Position numbers and translations under genes: made by a program
Shown: positions 37,301 through 48,911 of the stretch, piece by piece
Layout: the number at the start of each line of letters is the position of its first letter
Position numbering within the stretch: the first letter of the stretch is position 1
DNA from: Halocaridina rubra
Lineage: Eukaryota; Arthropoda; Malacostraca; Decapoda; Atyidae
Direction: 5' to 3'
Assembly: GCA_037179515.1 (NCBI GenBank)
Contig: JAXCGZ010007661.1
Span: forward strand, 1 to 64,000
DNA: 64,000 nt
The notes under the pieces: model-generated
Told to the model about the DNA's origin: nothing
Seen by the model: only the letters and a program-made list of their open reading frames with translations
Database searches by the model: none

Positions 37301-37472
37301 GTTGATGTACACAAAGTCCCTTTCAAACTATAAAGCACACAGAACTCAAAAAATACAAGAGCTATATCAACATGGCGCAGTGAGTAGGATACCTGCCCGT
37401 AAGTTTCTCAGGTTCTGTGTTTTTTGAGTTGTGTGTGCTTTATAGTGAGAAAGGAACTCTGTGTATATCAAC
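37301..37472. mobile_element. Short foldback (MITE-like) element
   Basis: The arms 37301-37356 and 37420-37472 are reverse complements with few mismatches (GTTGATGTACACAAAGTCCC against its complement at the far end). The loop is about 63 bases. No target duplication could be settled. Confidence 0.75.
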
Positions 37473-37914
37473 ATCTATAAAACTATTCAAACTTTATATA
37501 TTGCCAATAATATTTCAAAAAATTAATTTTTTCACTGTTCTCAGAGTGATGTCAAAAGAACATAACTATGAGTTTCACCACCAGTCCCAGCAATAATAAC
37601 CTCTTCCCTGACAAATTTTTCCCTAAAACTTTGTAATTTCACTCTAATTATGTGAAAATAAAAACAGAGAAATCATTTTTTATACATCTCAACTGCTACA
37701 AGAGGAACTGAGTAGTTGTAGGTGGGGTTGTAGGATGTAGGATCAACACAAAAATACTCAACTTTGCCTTAGGAAGGTTCAGAGAAAGACCGAATGGACA
37801 AGATTACTTTTTCAAAGCATAATTTTATATGGCAATTTTTTGACGTGATAGTTCATCTCGTCATTGCCTGGTAGGAGGTTATTATCAACAAATTAAGTGA
37901 AGAGCTCATATATT

Positions 37915-38095
37915 TTTTTTTTTTTTTTATGATTGTGACACCAGGACGGGCCAAAAAAAAAATAGTAAAATAAAACAGCCCTCATCGGGCCTGGGTACGA
38001 AGAAGACAAAAAGTAAAGAGAAACAGATGGAGAAGTGTAATGACTTGTCAGATGTGAAGGGCTAATAAAGGATGTATAATAAATATCTGAGAATA
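37915..38095. repeat. Dispersed 250-base repeat, truncated copy
   Basis: Reverse-oriented relative of 23272-23520, recognisable by ACACCAGGACGGGCC and AATGACTTGTCAGATGTGAA. Confidence 0.7.
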
Positions 38096-38635
38096 TTCAG
38101 TGTAGCTGTAGGCATAGAAAAAGAACTGTAACTGAAGGAAGACTTAACATCAAACTGTCCTGGACAGACCTATTTAAGTTCAAAACCTTCAGCTGTAGTA
38201 TCGCAATGGGCGGCTGGTGCAACTATACATTAAACTCTATCAATCTGAGCAATTATAGGATATGCTATATTACACAAGTTCTACTGTCTTCAGTTAAATT
38301 GTTTTATTCATATAAGTATTATGGGGATTATTTACTAACCCAATAAAATATTCTACCAAGTGATTAGTATATTCCAGCGTTAATTAAAATTTATCAGTTT
38401 AGCTATTAATGAGGATGTTCTTTTAAATCGACCTACGATCACAATTTTTTTACCAATTTTATATATACATCCAAGCAAGTCTCGAGGTACGAATGCACAT
38501 ACACGCACATCCGCCCGGGCGATCACATGTTTGCTCTCTGTTCAGCATTAGTGTGAGCACTGTGAAGATCGCTCGCTGTTCTTTTGTTGTAAATATTCAT
38601 ATTTTCTTGCATTTTACTTTAAATTAGCCCTCATT
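38096..38635 (+). other. Leader of the Tigger pseudogene; no other gene
   Basis: AT-rich until 38480, then a GC-richer stretch leading into the transposase ATG at 38636. A terminal inverted repeat was not found. Confidence 0.4.
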
Positions 38636-39560
38636 ATGGCTCCCAAAAAAGCGAAAAGTGTCAGTGATAATGACATTAAAAAGCCAAAACGTATTACTGT
38701 AGAACAGTGTTTGTGTTTCTGATCTCGCCAAGCAGTAAGACAAGATGAAATTGACCACCTGTACTATTCTAAAGAATAAGGAGGCCTTAAAGGCGGCTAA
38801 AGGAGTGACTATAGTAATGAAGCATGGGTCTCCAGTAACTGAAAATGTAGAAATATTGTTAATTTGGATAAATGAAAAAGATCTTGCTTGAGATAGTGTT
38901 ATCAAGACTATAATAAGCGCGAAGGCTCTACGTTACACAATGCTTTAGTAGCAACAACTCCGAGTGCTAGTGGTGCTAAAATTGACGAATTTAAAGCAAG
39001 TAGAGAACTGGTTTGAAAATTTCATCGAAGAACCGAAATTCACATTGTTGTTAGGCATGAAGAGGTGGCTAGTTCAGACCAAAAGGCAGAGGATGCCTAA
39101 GTGGTAGAATTTGCTTAATTTACAGAAAGTGAAGGTTACGTCTCGCAGCAAGTTTGTAACTGTGATGAAACAGGACTGTTTTGGAAAAAAATGCCAAGAA
39201 GGACCTACATAACCCAAGAGAAGAAGGCAATGCCCACAAACCTATGAAGGACAGGCTTACACTATTATTGTGCGCTAATGCAAGTGGGGATTGCAAGATT
39301 AAGCCTATTTTAGTCTACCACTCTGAAAATCTGCACATTTTTATGCACAATAATGTGCCGAAGGCTATACTTACGGCAATGTGGAAGTTGAATAGCAAGA
39401 CTTGGGTAACACGTATCCATTTTAGAGAATAATTGACTGAAGTTTGTGTGCCAGCTGTCAAAAAATATCTTCAAGAAAAAGGTTTGCCCTTAAGTGTCGT
39501 CTGGTAATGAACAATGCTCCTGCCCATCCTCTAGGTTTGTAAGAAGACCTTGATATCTAA
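38636..39560 (+). pseudogene. Tigger-family transposase pseudogene
   Basis: Starts MAPKKAKSVSDNDIKKPKRI, typical of Tigger/jerky proteins. After several stops and frameshifts the DDE core appears: VCNCDETGLFWKKMPRR with the first catalytic Asp intact, KDRLTLLLCANASGDCKIKP, and VMNNAPAHP, where the second catalytic Asp is Asn. An intact core would cut and paste DNA at TA sites. The end is lost after about 39560. It is a different family member from the Tig-1 and Tig-2 fragments. Confidence 0.85.
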
Positions 39561-40095
39561 TATAGTCCATGAGCCTGGTCTCAAAATTTTAGCCATTGGT
39601 ACCATATTTGGCCAGGAAATCTCACAGTGATTAACTGAAAGGCAAAGGTCTATAGTCTTCTAAAATGCATGATAGCATTTTAAATCTCATGCCTTCCCTG
39701 TTATATCTCAAAATGAAGCTTAAGAAAAGGACGTTTTAGAATTACATAGCATGTTTGAATAACTGATAATCTGTACTAGTTATAAGCATGTTAAACTTTA
39801 GAGTTTCAATTTTTTTTTTATAGAACTTAATTTCTTTGTTTACAGTAAGGTGATCATTCCTGATATTGATGGGCTGACTACTTATTCACGTTTTGTAGCT
39901 TATGAGCTTTCTTTTGATAACAGTATGAGATATTTAGCTATTATATTAAGAGAGTTATTTGATGTTAACCTCTATCATATCATTCTTTATATAGGCTACA
40001 GGCAACGGATATGAATAATCAGCACATATCTTCCTCTTTCAGGTTACTGGCAATGAAGATGCATGTGGTATGTAGTTTCTACGGATGACAGAAAG
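39561..40095. other. No gene recognised
   Basis: AT-rich sequence between the transposase pseudogene and the next coding region; no repeats or splice-supported exons seen. Confidence 0.4.
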
Positions 40096-40109
40096 CATGC
40101 TATGTAAAG

Positions 40110-42655
40110 ATGGAATCCTCAAAGGAAAAATGCATCATACACTCTGAAACATACGATAAAGCCGAAGGAACCCTAGTTACACCCCAGGACTACAACTCGT
40201 GGTTGACTCTTCTTGATGCTGCCCAAGTGAGGAATCATGCACCAATTCTTCATATTGCAGGAGTTCTATACGAGCATGAGGTCCCCAAAATAAGTTAACA
40301 CAGACAATGTAGGAGTCGTTTTACGCTGAAAAGAGATTTGGAGAACCTTAGAAGAAAATCAGCTGAAAAGTCAGATGAAGATGCTAAGAGTAGTGGAACT
40401 GCAAAGCGACAGCACAGAATGCCCTCCACATTCAGAGTGTTTCAGCTTGAATGTATATTCTGTGGAAAAAATAAATTCCTAAAAGGTACATCAACTCTTG
40501 AAAACCTTATCAAGGCCAGACAGTTGAGGATTGATGAGAGACTTCGACAACGTGCTGTGGAGAAACAAGATGACAAGATCCTAGTCATCACAAGTTGGGA
40601 CATTGTAACCGCAGAAGCTCAATATCATAACTCTTGCTACGGAAATTATACTCGGAAATCACTAAAATATCAAGAAATAAGACTAATCTGAAGCAGCTTA
40701 CTACAAAGTTCAGTCTGATGCTTATGCTAACTTTTCTCCTTTATAAAAAATTAAATGCTGCCTGATAAGCTGACTGTTCCAGTAGTCACGTTTTCATCTA
40801 GATTGGAGAATTCCATGCATGCTAGAGGCTTCACAATGACAGACTATGTTAAGAAGCACATCAAACAGAGGCTACATCAGAATTTGGTGATATCTTCACA
40901 TACATAAGGATGAAGCTGGAAATCTGATAGCAGTTCGAAGCAATATTACTATGCAAAATGTGGTCCTAGAATATAGTAAACATAAAAATAAACTGATAAT
41001 GCAGAGGACAAAAAAAAAGTGACATAAACTGCAAAATTCACCAGGCATCATGTTACGTTCGCTCATCAATTCATAAAAACTGTGCAACATCTCCATGGCC
41101 CTATCATCCATCTGATGTTACTGAAGAGGCCATGAATCTACCATGTCTTCTGCAACAGTTCTTGACTGATATACTCACTCGGGAACCTGAAAATGAAAGC
41201 CCATCCAAAAGAGTAAAATTACTAATACAATCTCTTGGTCAGGATGTGATCTATGCCACAACACGGGAAAGGCAGAAATTTCCAAAACATTTCTTGCCGC
41301 CATATGCTATCAGAACATTAACAAATAATACTGAATTAATCCATATGGTAAACAGGCTTGGACATGGTGTATCATACTCACAACTTGAAGAGAGTGACAC
41401 AGCCCTCTGCCTACAGAAAATAGCTGCTACACAGAATCAACCTACTACTCTGCAGCCAAGTATTTTTACAACTTTGGCATGGGATAGCATTGACAGACTT
41501 GAGGAAACCCTGACAGGCATGGGAACCTACCGTTGCTGTACAACCAAAAATATTTGGTCCTCACCTTCAAAAACCTGCTCTTCCAACTTTTGCTAAGAAA
41601 AAAAAAAAAACTTTCTGCAGAGCACACTGAGCTGCAAATTTACAATGCTGGAAAGAGAGTAGGTCCACAACCATAGTAGACAAGTCCAGTGAACAGTTAG
41701 AATGCTGATGAAGCTGCAGACGCTGCTCGCAGTATTAACTTCATATGGATCCTTCACAGACTTTCAGCTGTTGAAAATGCAAGCATCCCAAGCTGGACCA
41801 GATTTAACATAAAAATGAGAAATGACATCTCCATCAGAGGAGACCTCCTGTGTTACCTCCCAACAATAAATGCCCTTGCAACTGTTCTGACAACAGCCTT
41901 TGAAATTTTGAAACAGTCTGAGCACGACCGAGCTCACGCCAGAGCGGGCGCCAGCGTACGGATGCCGGGCCGTGCCAGTTATTGTCATTGTAGTAGATCA
42001 AGCCATTTTTGCAAAAGTATCTGAGATTGCCTGGAGACACAGTGTTAAATATACCAATGTCATTTTCAGGATGGGGGCATTCCATACCATCTGCAATACT
42101 CTCGCAGTCCTAGGAAAGAGGTTTCAAGATGCTGACTTATGTGATATATGTATTGAATCTGGTGTTGTTGCAGATGATTCTGTTAATGGGATTCTTGAAG
42201 AAGGTAGAATGTACAACCGAGCTGCAAGAGTTCACAACCTTGTGTACGAGGCTTTGATGAGATTAATTTGGGAACAGTTCATGTCACAAGTGGAAGCAGA
42301 TAAACATGAGTACCTGAAAGTTCAAGACACCCTAGCCAAGTTAAGCAACAAAAATCTGAAACAGGAATATATTTCCAATTTCTTACAGACTTAAAGCTTT
42401 ATAGAATTCAAGACAATTTTGTCTCAGTTCCTTGACCATCTTCGCAAGTCAAATGATCTTTCAACATTTTGGATGTCCTACATTGACATGGTTGAGGACA
42501 TTATTTTTGGCTTGCTGCATGCATCTCGTGAAGGGAACTGGGAGCTCCATGTGGATGCCATCAGAGCACTGATTCCCTGGTCCTTTACATATGACAGGGC
42601 AAACTGTGCAAGATACCTCCCTGTTTATTATGCCCAGATGTCATCTGTTTGGTTT
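40110..42655 (+). pseudogene. Broken member of an unnamed Cys/His-rich protein family, copy 1
   Basis: Successive frames read as one long protein. At 40110-40691, two putative zinc modules: CIIHSETYDKAEGTL ... HRQCRSRFTLKRDLE with an in-frame TAA just before HRQC, then CIFCGKNKFLKGTSTLE ... YHNSCYGNYTRKS. At 41132-41596, IRTLTNNTELIHMVNRLGHG and TTLAWDSIDRLEETLTG. At 41815-42394, RGDLLCYLPTINALATV, IVVVDQAIFAKVSEIAW, FRMGAFHTIC and DICIESGVVADDSV. At 42419-42655, MSYIDMVEDIIFGLLHASRE and FTYDRANCARYLPVYYAQMS. I recall similar unnamed multi-copy proteins from cnidarians and crustaceans, but no domain name or function. At least one stop and several frameshifts make it a pseudogene or an unspliced gene. 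Confidence 0.65.
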
Positions 42656-43268
42656 ACTCCTGGCTCTAGGGGGGAGTTCGTGGCCATCTCTGTTTTGCTC
42701 AATCAACCATAACTTTCTTGTTCTACACATCAAGAGCTTTCAAAAAGTTTGGATGCTCAATCTGAATTTGCCTAACTTTTGCTACAGAGGGCGCTTTTCA
42801 AAATCACCGCCAAAATAACTAGTTTTGGCCATATCTTGGCTTACGAGATCTACAGAGACCTGATTTTCGCATCTATACCTATGTTTTCAAGGTCGAGGAA
42901 CCCAAAAAGACCACTAGTTAAGACATTGACTCTTTTTGGGGGCAGCCATCTCGAATTTCAAAATGGCCGCCAAGAAATCAACATTTTTATCTATAACTTG
43001 GTCTTTTAACAAATATAGTCATAATTTTGGTGGCTATATCCATGTTTTATGGTCAACAAATCAATGAAAAGAGTAATAATTAACAATTCAACTCAAGTAA
43101 TTATAATCAAGGAGCCATAAAACTAAAATGGTGTCACAGTGGCCTCTGGTGCCCAAACTTGAGCCTGAATATGACCGTGGGTCATCAATTAGATGCAGTG
43201 ATGTTCTATATAATTAAGTTGAGGAGAACAGAGATGGCCATGAACTCCCCCTAGAGCCAGGAGAAGGT
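42656..43268. mobile_element. Inverted-repeat element cutting the unnamed gene
   Basis: The ends 42656-42705 and 43217-43264 are reverse complements with few differences (CCTGGCTCTAGGGG ... GTGGCCATCTCTGTT). The coding homology of copy 1 stops at the left arm. The interior of about 510 bases holds no ORF. It looks like a non-autonomous DNA transposon; target duplication not resolved. Confidence 0.65.
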
Positions 43269-43364
43269 TGTGGACTTGTGAAAGTAAAGCAAAGTTAATG
43301 TCATTCATACTGATTTATCTTACATTTCAGAATAAGTCTAGAGAGTCCTAATCAACCCTTAAGC

Positions 43365-43976
43365 ATGGCATCCATTCAATTTCAAGTCAGGTCATGTCAA
43401 GTCCTGAAGCTGTTATGTATGACAAGGAAATGTGTCATGTGTAAAGAGGCATCACATGAGAAATTGGTCAGCATATCCAATGGCTGTAAACGAATACGGG
43501 AGGCTAGCGAAATACGAAATTACCTTGTAGCAAAACCCATAAAACTGCTTCCAGCCAGAAGCGACTTTTTCTACCATGTTTAAAATAACAGCTACAAGAG
43601 GTACACCCATGCAACCTCACTCAAAAAACTCATAGAAGGAAACCCACCACAATCCTCACATGAAACTGGCAGTCCAGATGAGATTTTGACTCGTTCTCAC
43701 TCAGCTGTGCATTCACGTCCAAATCCTGTAGATTCCAAAACTGTGACCTTCTCAAACTATACCATATGTGGCAATAAGTCATACAAATGCGACTTCACGA
43801 AGCTCCGTATATCTGAGTCAAATCGTGCCACCTTATTCTTAAAATCAGCAAACTTCATCCTGGACGATGTCTTTAATCGCATTTGTGACCTCCAGGCTGA
43901 GCATTCGGTTTTTGGAGCTGATTTGTACTACCACAAAAATTGCATGATTCAACTGGTGAACCACAAGAGATGAACC
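43365..43976 (+). pseudogene. N-terminal part of a second member of the unnamed Cys/His-rich family
   Basis: Reads CVMCKEASHEKLVSISNG ... SEIRNYLV, then after a stop SYKRYTHATSLKKLIEG, then in another frame CGNKSYKCDFTKLRISESNR and DDVFNRICDLQAEHSVFGAD ending YYHKNCMIQLVNHKR. The pattern of C-x2-C followed by a His-x3-Cys near an aromatic residue parallels copy 1, but the sequence differs clearly. Broken by stops; the rest of the gene is absent. Confidence 0.6.
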
Positions 43977-46365
43977 CCAAGCAGCATGCATGGAGTGATA
44001 TTGTGTCCGAGTTAGAAGTGGGGCTAAAAAGTGCCAATGGTTATTAACTCTAAAAAGTGGCAATGGTTACGAACTCTCTTCAATTAGAGACCGATAGAAT
44101 AGAGATCTTGATGAGGAGCATCAATTTTGATACAGAAATGTGAAGGTGTTTCTGGTGAGACAGTATGGAAGTACACCTAGTTCTCAGAATAAGGTGAAGA
44201 TAGGTTCTCAGAAGTGATGGGTAAATGGAAAATCGCGTGAAAAAATTATTCATTTTCCATACGAAACAATAAAGGGCAAAGATACGTTCCACAACCTCAC
44301 ATAGACACACTATGCTAAAGATATAAGATAAGTAAAACATATTTTATAAGTACATAACAAAGCAGAAAGACCTGTAGTTATTTATATGAACATGCAAATT
44401 GTGCACAGTATAAAAGATATACAGATTTACTGTACAGTAAACAAATTAATGCACACTATTATGCGGTGGGCAACAGGCATACACTGGGACGTGCAAGGTG
44501 GCCACTGTTGCCAGATAAAGCGAATGTTTTTATTTTCATATGTATGGTACATTTTAAGATTTACACTAATTACAAGATGGTAGTAATTTAAATAAAAATG
44601 TACTTCATCTTTAAGATACTTGAAAGAACTTACCAGCTTACATGTACAGGATATTTTTTTATATTTATCATTTCTCTCATTCATCTATTCTGGCAACACT
44701 GATGTTGGCGGTGAGCACAAGGATGCAAACATTTTGCAGCCTCTGTATCAGCTGATGCACCCTCGCACGCTATTTCCCTGACAATATGATATCGAAAGTT
44801 TTGCTGCTTATTCTTAATGCTTTTTTTCCATTATCTTCATAATATCCGATCGCATTAAGTGGTAGAAGAGGAGGAAGATGCGGGAAAACGAACCCCTATC
44901 GGCAAACGTTTTACCGCTTCCGTATCAGCTGATGCTTATCACTATTCAGGCACAATATCTTATTCATAAAATATTTATTTACTCACTCTATTTGGGGTTT
45001 ATCTAAATTTCAAGATTATTGTATGTATTATTAATATTCCTTAGTTCTAAACATTATTCTATATTCTTTACATATCTTCTTTTTGCTGCACGAAATCTAA
45101 ACGTAAACAAAGTCAGCTGAGAGAAAAAGAAAACTATACAATTCGTTACAAAGAAAACGTATATCGGGGAAACTTAAATGAAATATATACATTCTCTACA
45201 TGCTATTTCCCTGACGATATTATATTGAAAGTTTGTTTGCTGTTTGTTCTTAATGCTTTTTTTCAAATTTCTTCATAATAATCGATCGCATTAAGCGGTA
45301 GAAGAGGAGGAGGCTGCGGGAGAACGAACCTCTATCGGCAAACGTTTTGTCACACTTCCATATCAGCTGATGCACCCTCGCACGCTATTTTCCTGACGAT
45401 GTTGCAAATTGTTCGCTTTTTCTGTGGTTTTTAACCATGAAATTGTAATAATGCCCCAAAAATATAATAGAAAAAAAAATACGAAATTCACCAATAATAC
45501 CCATGCAAAAGAATTTGAAAAAAAAATTTCATTTTAGTAAACAATCGACCTCCTCGGAGGCACTTTTCCGCCCTCCTCCTCCTTTTCTACTGCTTAATGC
45601 TATCGGATATTATGAGGAAAATTGAAAAAAAGCATCAAGAACAAACAGCAAACAAATTTTCTAGATACTATCGTCAGGGAAATAGCGTGCGAGGATGCAT
45701 CAGCTGATACAGAAGTAGCAAAACGTTTGCCGATAGAGGTACATGCTCCCGCATCCTCCTCCTCTTCTACCACTTAATGCAATCGAATATTATGAAGAAA
45801 ATTGAAAAAAAGCATTAAGAACAAACAGCAAGCAAATTTTCTATATAATATCGTCAGGGAAATAGCGTGCGAGGGTGCATCAGCTGATACGGAAGTGTGA
45901 CAAAACATTTCCCGACAGAGCTTCGTTCTCCATCCTCCTCCTCTTCTACCGCTTAAAGCGATTAAATTTTATGAAGAAAATTGAAAAAAAGCATTAAGAA
46001 CAAACAGCAAACAAACTTTCGATATAATATCATCAGGGAAATAGCGTGTAGAGATATATATAGTAATCCCTCGTTTATCGCGGGGGTTCGGTTCGGGGAC
46101 CGGCCGCGATAGGTGAATTTCCACCTTAAAACAATTTTTTTTTTTTTTTTTTTTTAAAGATGATTATGAAACCAGGATGGGCCTAAAATGATAGAATAAA
46201 ACAGCCTTTATCAGGTTGTAAAGAGAAACAGAGATGGAGAGTGTAATGACCTGTCAGATGTGAAGGGATTATAAAAGATGTGTAATGAATATCCAGCTCT
46301 CTGCTGGGTTTTAATATACCTCTGCATTACTTTCATGATGTCTATTCCAAAAATTCTCCTTAGAA

Positions 46366-46371
<6 letters not shown>

Positions 46372-46400
<29 letters not shown>
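46372..46400. repeat. (TAA)n microsatellite
   Basis: Short TTA run at the inner edge of the left repeat arm. Confidence 0.85.
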
Positions 46401-46551
46401 GAATCTGTAAGTAAACAATTATTTTTACAATAAATAATGTAGTTTTGGTTGAATGAACAAGAGTTAATTAAAGATCTCTCTCTCTCTCATATTTAGAAAT
46501 ATGACCTGGCTTGGGAGATAGACCTTAGGTCCCAGAACACACCAGTCATGA

Positions 46552-46554
46552 ACT

Positions 46555-46610
<56 letters not shown>

Positions 46611-46611
46611 A
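46552..46611. repeat. C-run and (TC)n microsatellite
   Basis: Ten or so C residues followed by about 46 bases of TC. Confidence 0.9.
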
Positions 46612-46727
46612 ACATTCTATTCTACCCAACCCCCCACACTCTCTTTGCCCCAGCAAACTAGGGAGGGGCAATGTACACAGTTATTAAAGTAAATAAACCA
46701 ACATATGTACAAACAATGATGAGCCCT

Positions 46728-46774
46728 TAATAATAATAATAATAATAATAACAATAATAATAGTAATAATAATA

Positions 46775-46840
<66 letters not shown>

Positions 46841-46927
46841 TAATAATAATAATAATCTCCACAATCATCATCAAAGGAAAATTATTATCGCCAATAATAA
46901 TAATTATAATAATAATAATAATAATAA

Positions 46928-46970
<43 letters not shown>

Positions 46971-46974
46971 TCTA
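46728..46974. repeat. (TAA)n microsatellites
   Basis: Two imperfect AAT arrays (46728-46857 and 46890-46971) around a 30-base unique spacer. Confidence 0.92.
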
Positions 46975-47196
46975 AGGAGAATTATTGGAATAGACATCAT
47001 GAAAGTAATGCAGAGGTATATTAAAACTCAGCAGAGAGCTGGATATTCATTTCGCATCTTTTATAATTCCTTCACATCTGACAGGTCATTACGCTCTCCA
47101 TATCTGTTTCTGCTTTACAGCCTAATAAAGGCTGTCTTATTTTATCATTTTTGGCCCATCCTGGTATCACAATAATTTTTTTTTTCCTTTTTTTTT

Positions 47197-47235
<39 letters not shown>

Positions 47236-48911
47236 CGCGATGCACTGAATCCGCAATAGGTGAACCGCGAAATAGCGAGGGATTACTGTATTTCATTTAA
47301 GTTTCCCAAATGTACGTTTTCTTTATAACAAATTGTATACCTTTCTTTTTCTCTCAGCTGACTTTGTTTATGTTTACATTTCGTGCAGCACGGTCGATAT
47401 ATAATGAAGATAGAATAATGTTCAGAACCAAGGAATATGAATAATACATACTATTATCTTGAAAATTAGATAAACCCCAAATAGAGTGAGTAAATAAATA
47501 TTCTATGAGTAAGATATTGTGCCTGAAGTGATAAGCATCAGCTGATACGGAAGCGGCAAAACGTTGGCCGATAGGGGTTCGATTTCCCGCATCCTCCTCC
47601 TCTTCTACCGCTTAATGCGATCGGATATTATGAAGATAATGGAAAAAAGCATTAAGAACCAACAGCAAACAAACTTTCTATATAATATCATTAGGGAAAT
47701 AGGGTGCGAGGGTGCATCAGCTGATACGGAGGCAGCAAATCGTTTGTATCCTCGTCCTCACCGCCACCATGCACGTCCCAGTCTATGCCTATTGCTCACC
47801 GCATAATAGAGTGCATTAATTTGTTTACTGTACAGTAAATCTGTATATCTTTTATACTGTACACTATTTGCATGTTAATATAAATAACTACAGGTCTTTC
47901 TGCTTCATGTACTTATAAAATATGTTTTACTTATCTTATATCTCTGGAATAGTGTGTCTATGGACGGATGTGGAACGAGATATGCCCTTTATCATTGTTT
48001 CCTATGGAAAATGACTCATTTTTTCACGCGATTTTCCATATGCCCTTCACTACTGAGAACCTATCTCCGCGATATTCTGAGTACTAGGTGTATATCGAAA
48101 ATTTGTTTGCTGTTTGCTTCATGCTTTTTTTCAATTTTCTTCATAATATTCGATCGCATTAAGCGGTAGAATAGGAGGAGGATGCGGGAGAACGAACCTC
48201 TATCAGCAAACGTTTTGTCACACTTCCATATCTGCTGATGCACCCTCGCACGCTATTCCCCTGACGATATTCTATCGAAAGATTGTTTGCTGTTTGTTCT
48301 TAATGCTTTTTTTTAATTTTCTTCATACTATTCGACCGCATTAGGCGGTAGAAGAGGAGAAGGTTACGAGAGAGCGAACCTCTATTGGCAAACTTTTTGC
48401 TACTTCTGTATCAGCTGATGTACCGTCGCACGCTATTTCCCTGACAATATCATATTGAAAATATATTTGCTGTTTGTTCTTAATGCTTTTTTTCAATTTT
48501 CTTCATAATATGATAGCATTAAGTGGTAGAAGAAGAGGAGGATGACGGAAAAGTGCCTCCAAGGTGGTCGGTTTTTTTACTAAAATGCAAAATATTTTTT
48601 CGAATTTTTTTGCATAGGTGTTATTTGTGAATTTCGTATTTTTTTACTATTAATTTTTAGGGGCGTTATTACAATTTCGTGGTTAAAAAAAAAAACGAAA
48701 AAACGGACAAGGTATACTATTGATATTACATATCCTGATGAGGTTCGCAAGTCTTTGATGGCTTACAGTGTGCCATGTAACAGAGCAGAGGTTTTGGCAG
48801 AATTTATTTGATGTATTGACCCCATACAAGTGTGTGCCAGTGTGATAAGACAAAGTCTTAATAGTCGGGACTTTGATTTAGATGCTAGATTTGGGGATGT
48901 TGAAGATCTGA

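Larger units (their letters stand above)
46061..47288. mobile_element. Tig-2 non-autonomous element, near-palindromic
   Basis: The ends TAGTAATCCCTCG and its complement CGAGGGATTACTG are flanked by TA (46059-46060, 47289-47290). Two copies of the dispersed 250-base repeat face each other (46150-46372 and 46975-47180), so much of the element folds back. Between them are (TC)n, (TAA)n and about 120 bases of apparently unique sequence. Confidence 0.8.
45405..48090 (+). mobile_element. Inner Tig-1 copy, opposite orientation
   Basis: The left end AAATTGTTCGCTTTTTCTG is a worn Tig-1 5' terminus; the right end TACTAGGTG at 48090 is followed by TA. It carries tandem units 45560-46040 and 47520-47740 in plus orientation and is itself split by the Tig-2 element. 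Confidence 0.68.
44174..48714 (-). mobile_element. Outer Tig-1 copy of a three-level nest
   Basis: Left end CACCTAGTTCTCAG at 44174 after TA; right end near GGACAAGGTA at 48714. It is interrupted by an opposite-strand Tig-1 (45405-48090), after which the outer sequence resumes with TATCGAAAATTTGTTTGCTG, exactly where CCTGACGAT broke off. It includes 180-bp tandem units at 44740-45400 and 48095-48580. Confidence 0.72.

Noticed and set aside
42779..43009. 76-residue ORF within the inverted-repeat element
   Set aside because: No motif, low complexity, and positioned in non-coding element interior.
46617..47000. 127-residue Tyr/Ile-rich ORF
   Set aside because: Product of (TAA)n arrays inside a Tig-2 element.
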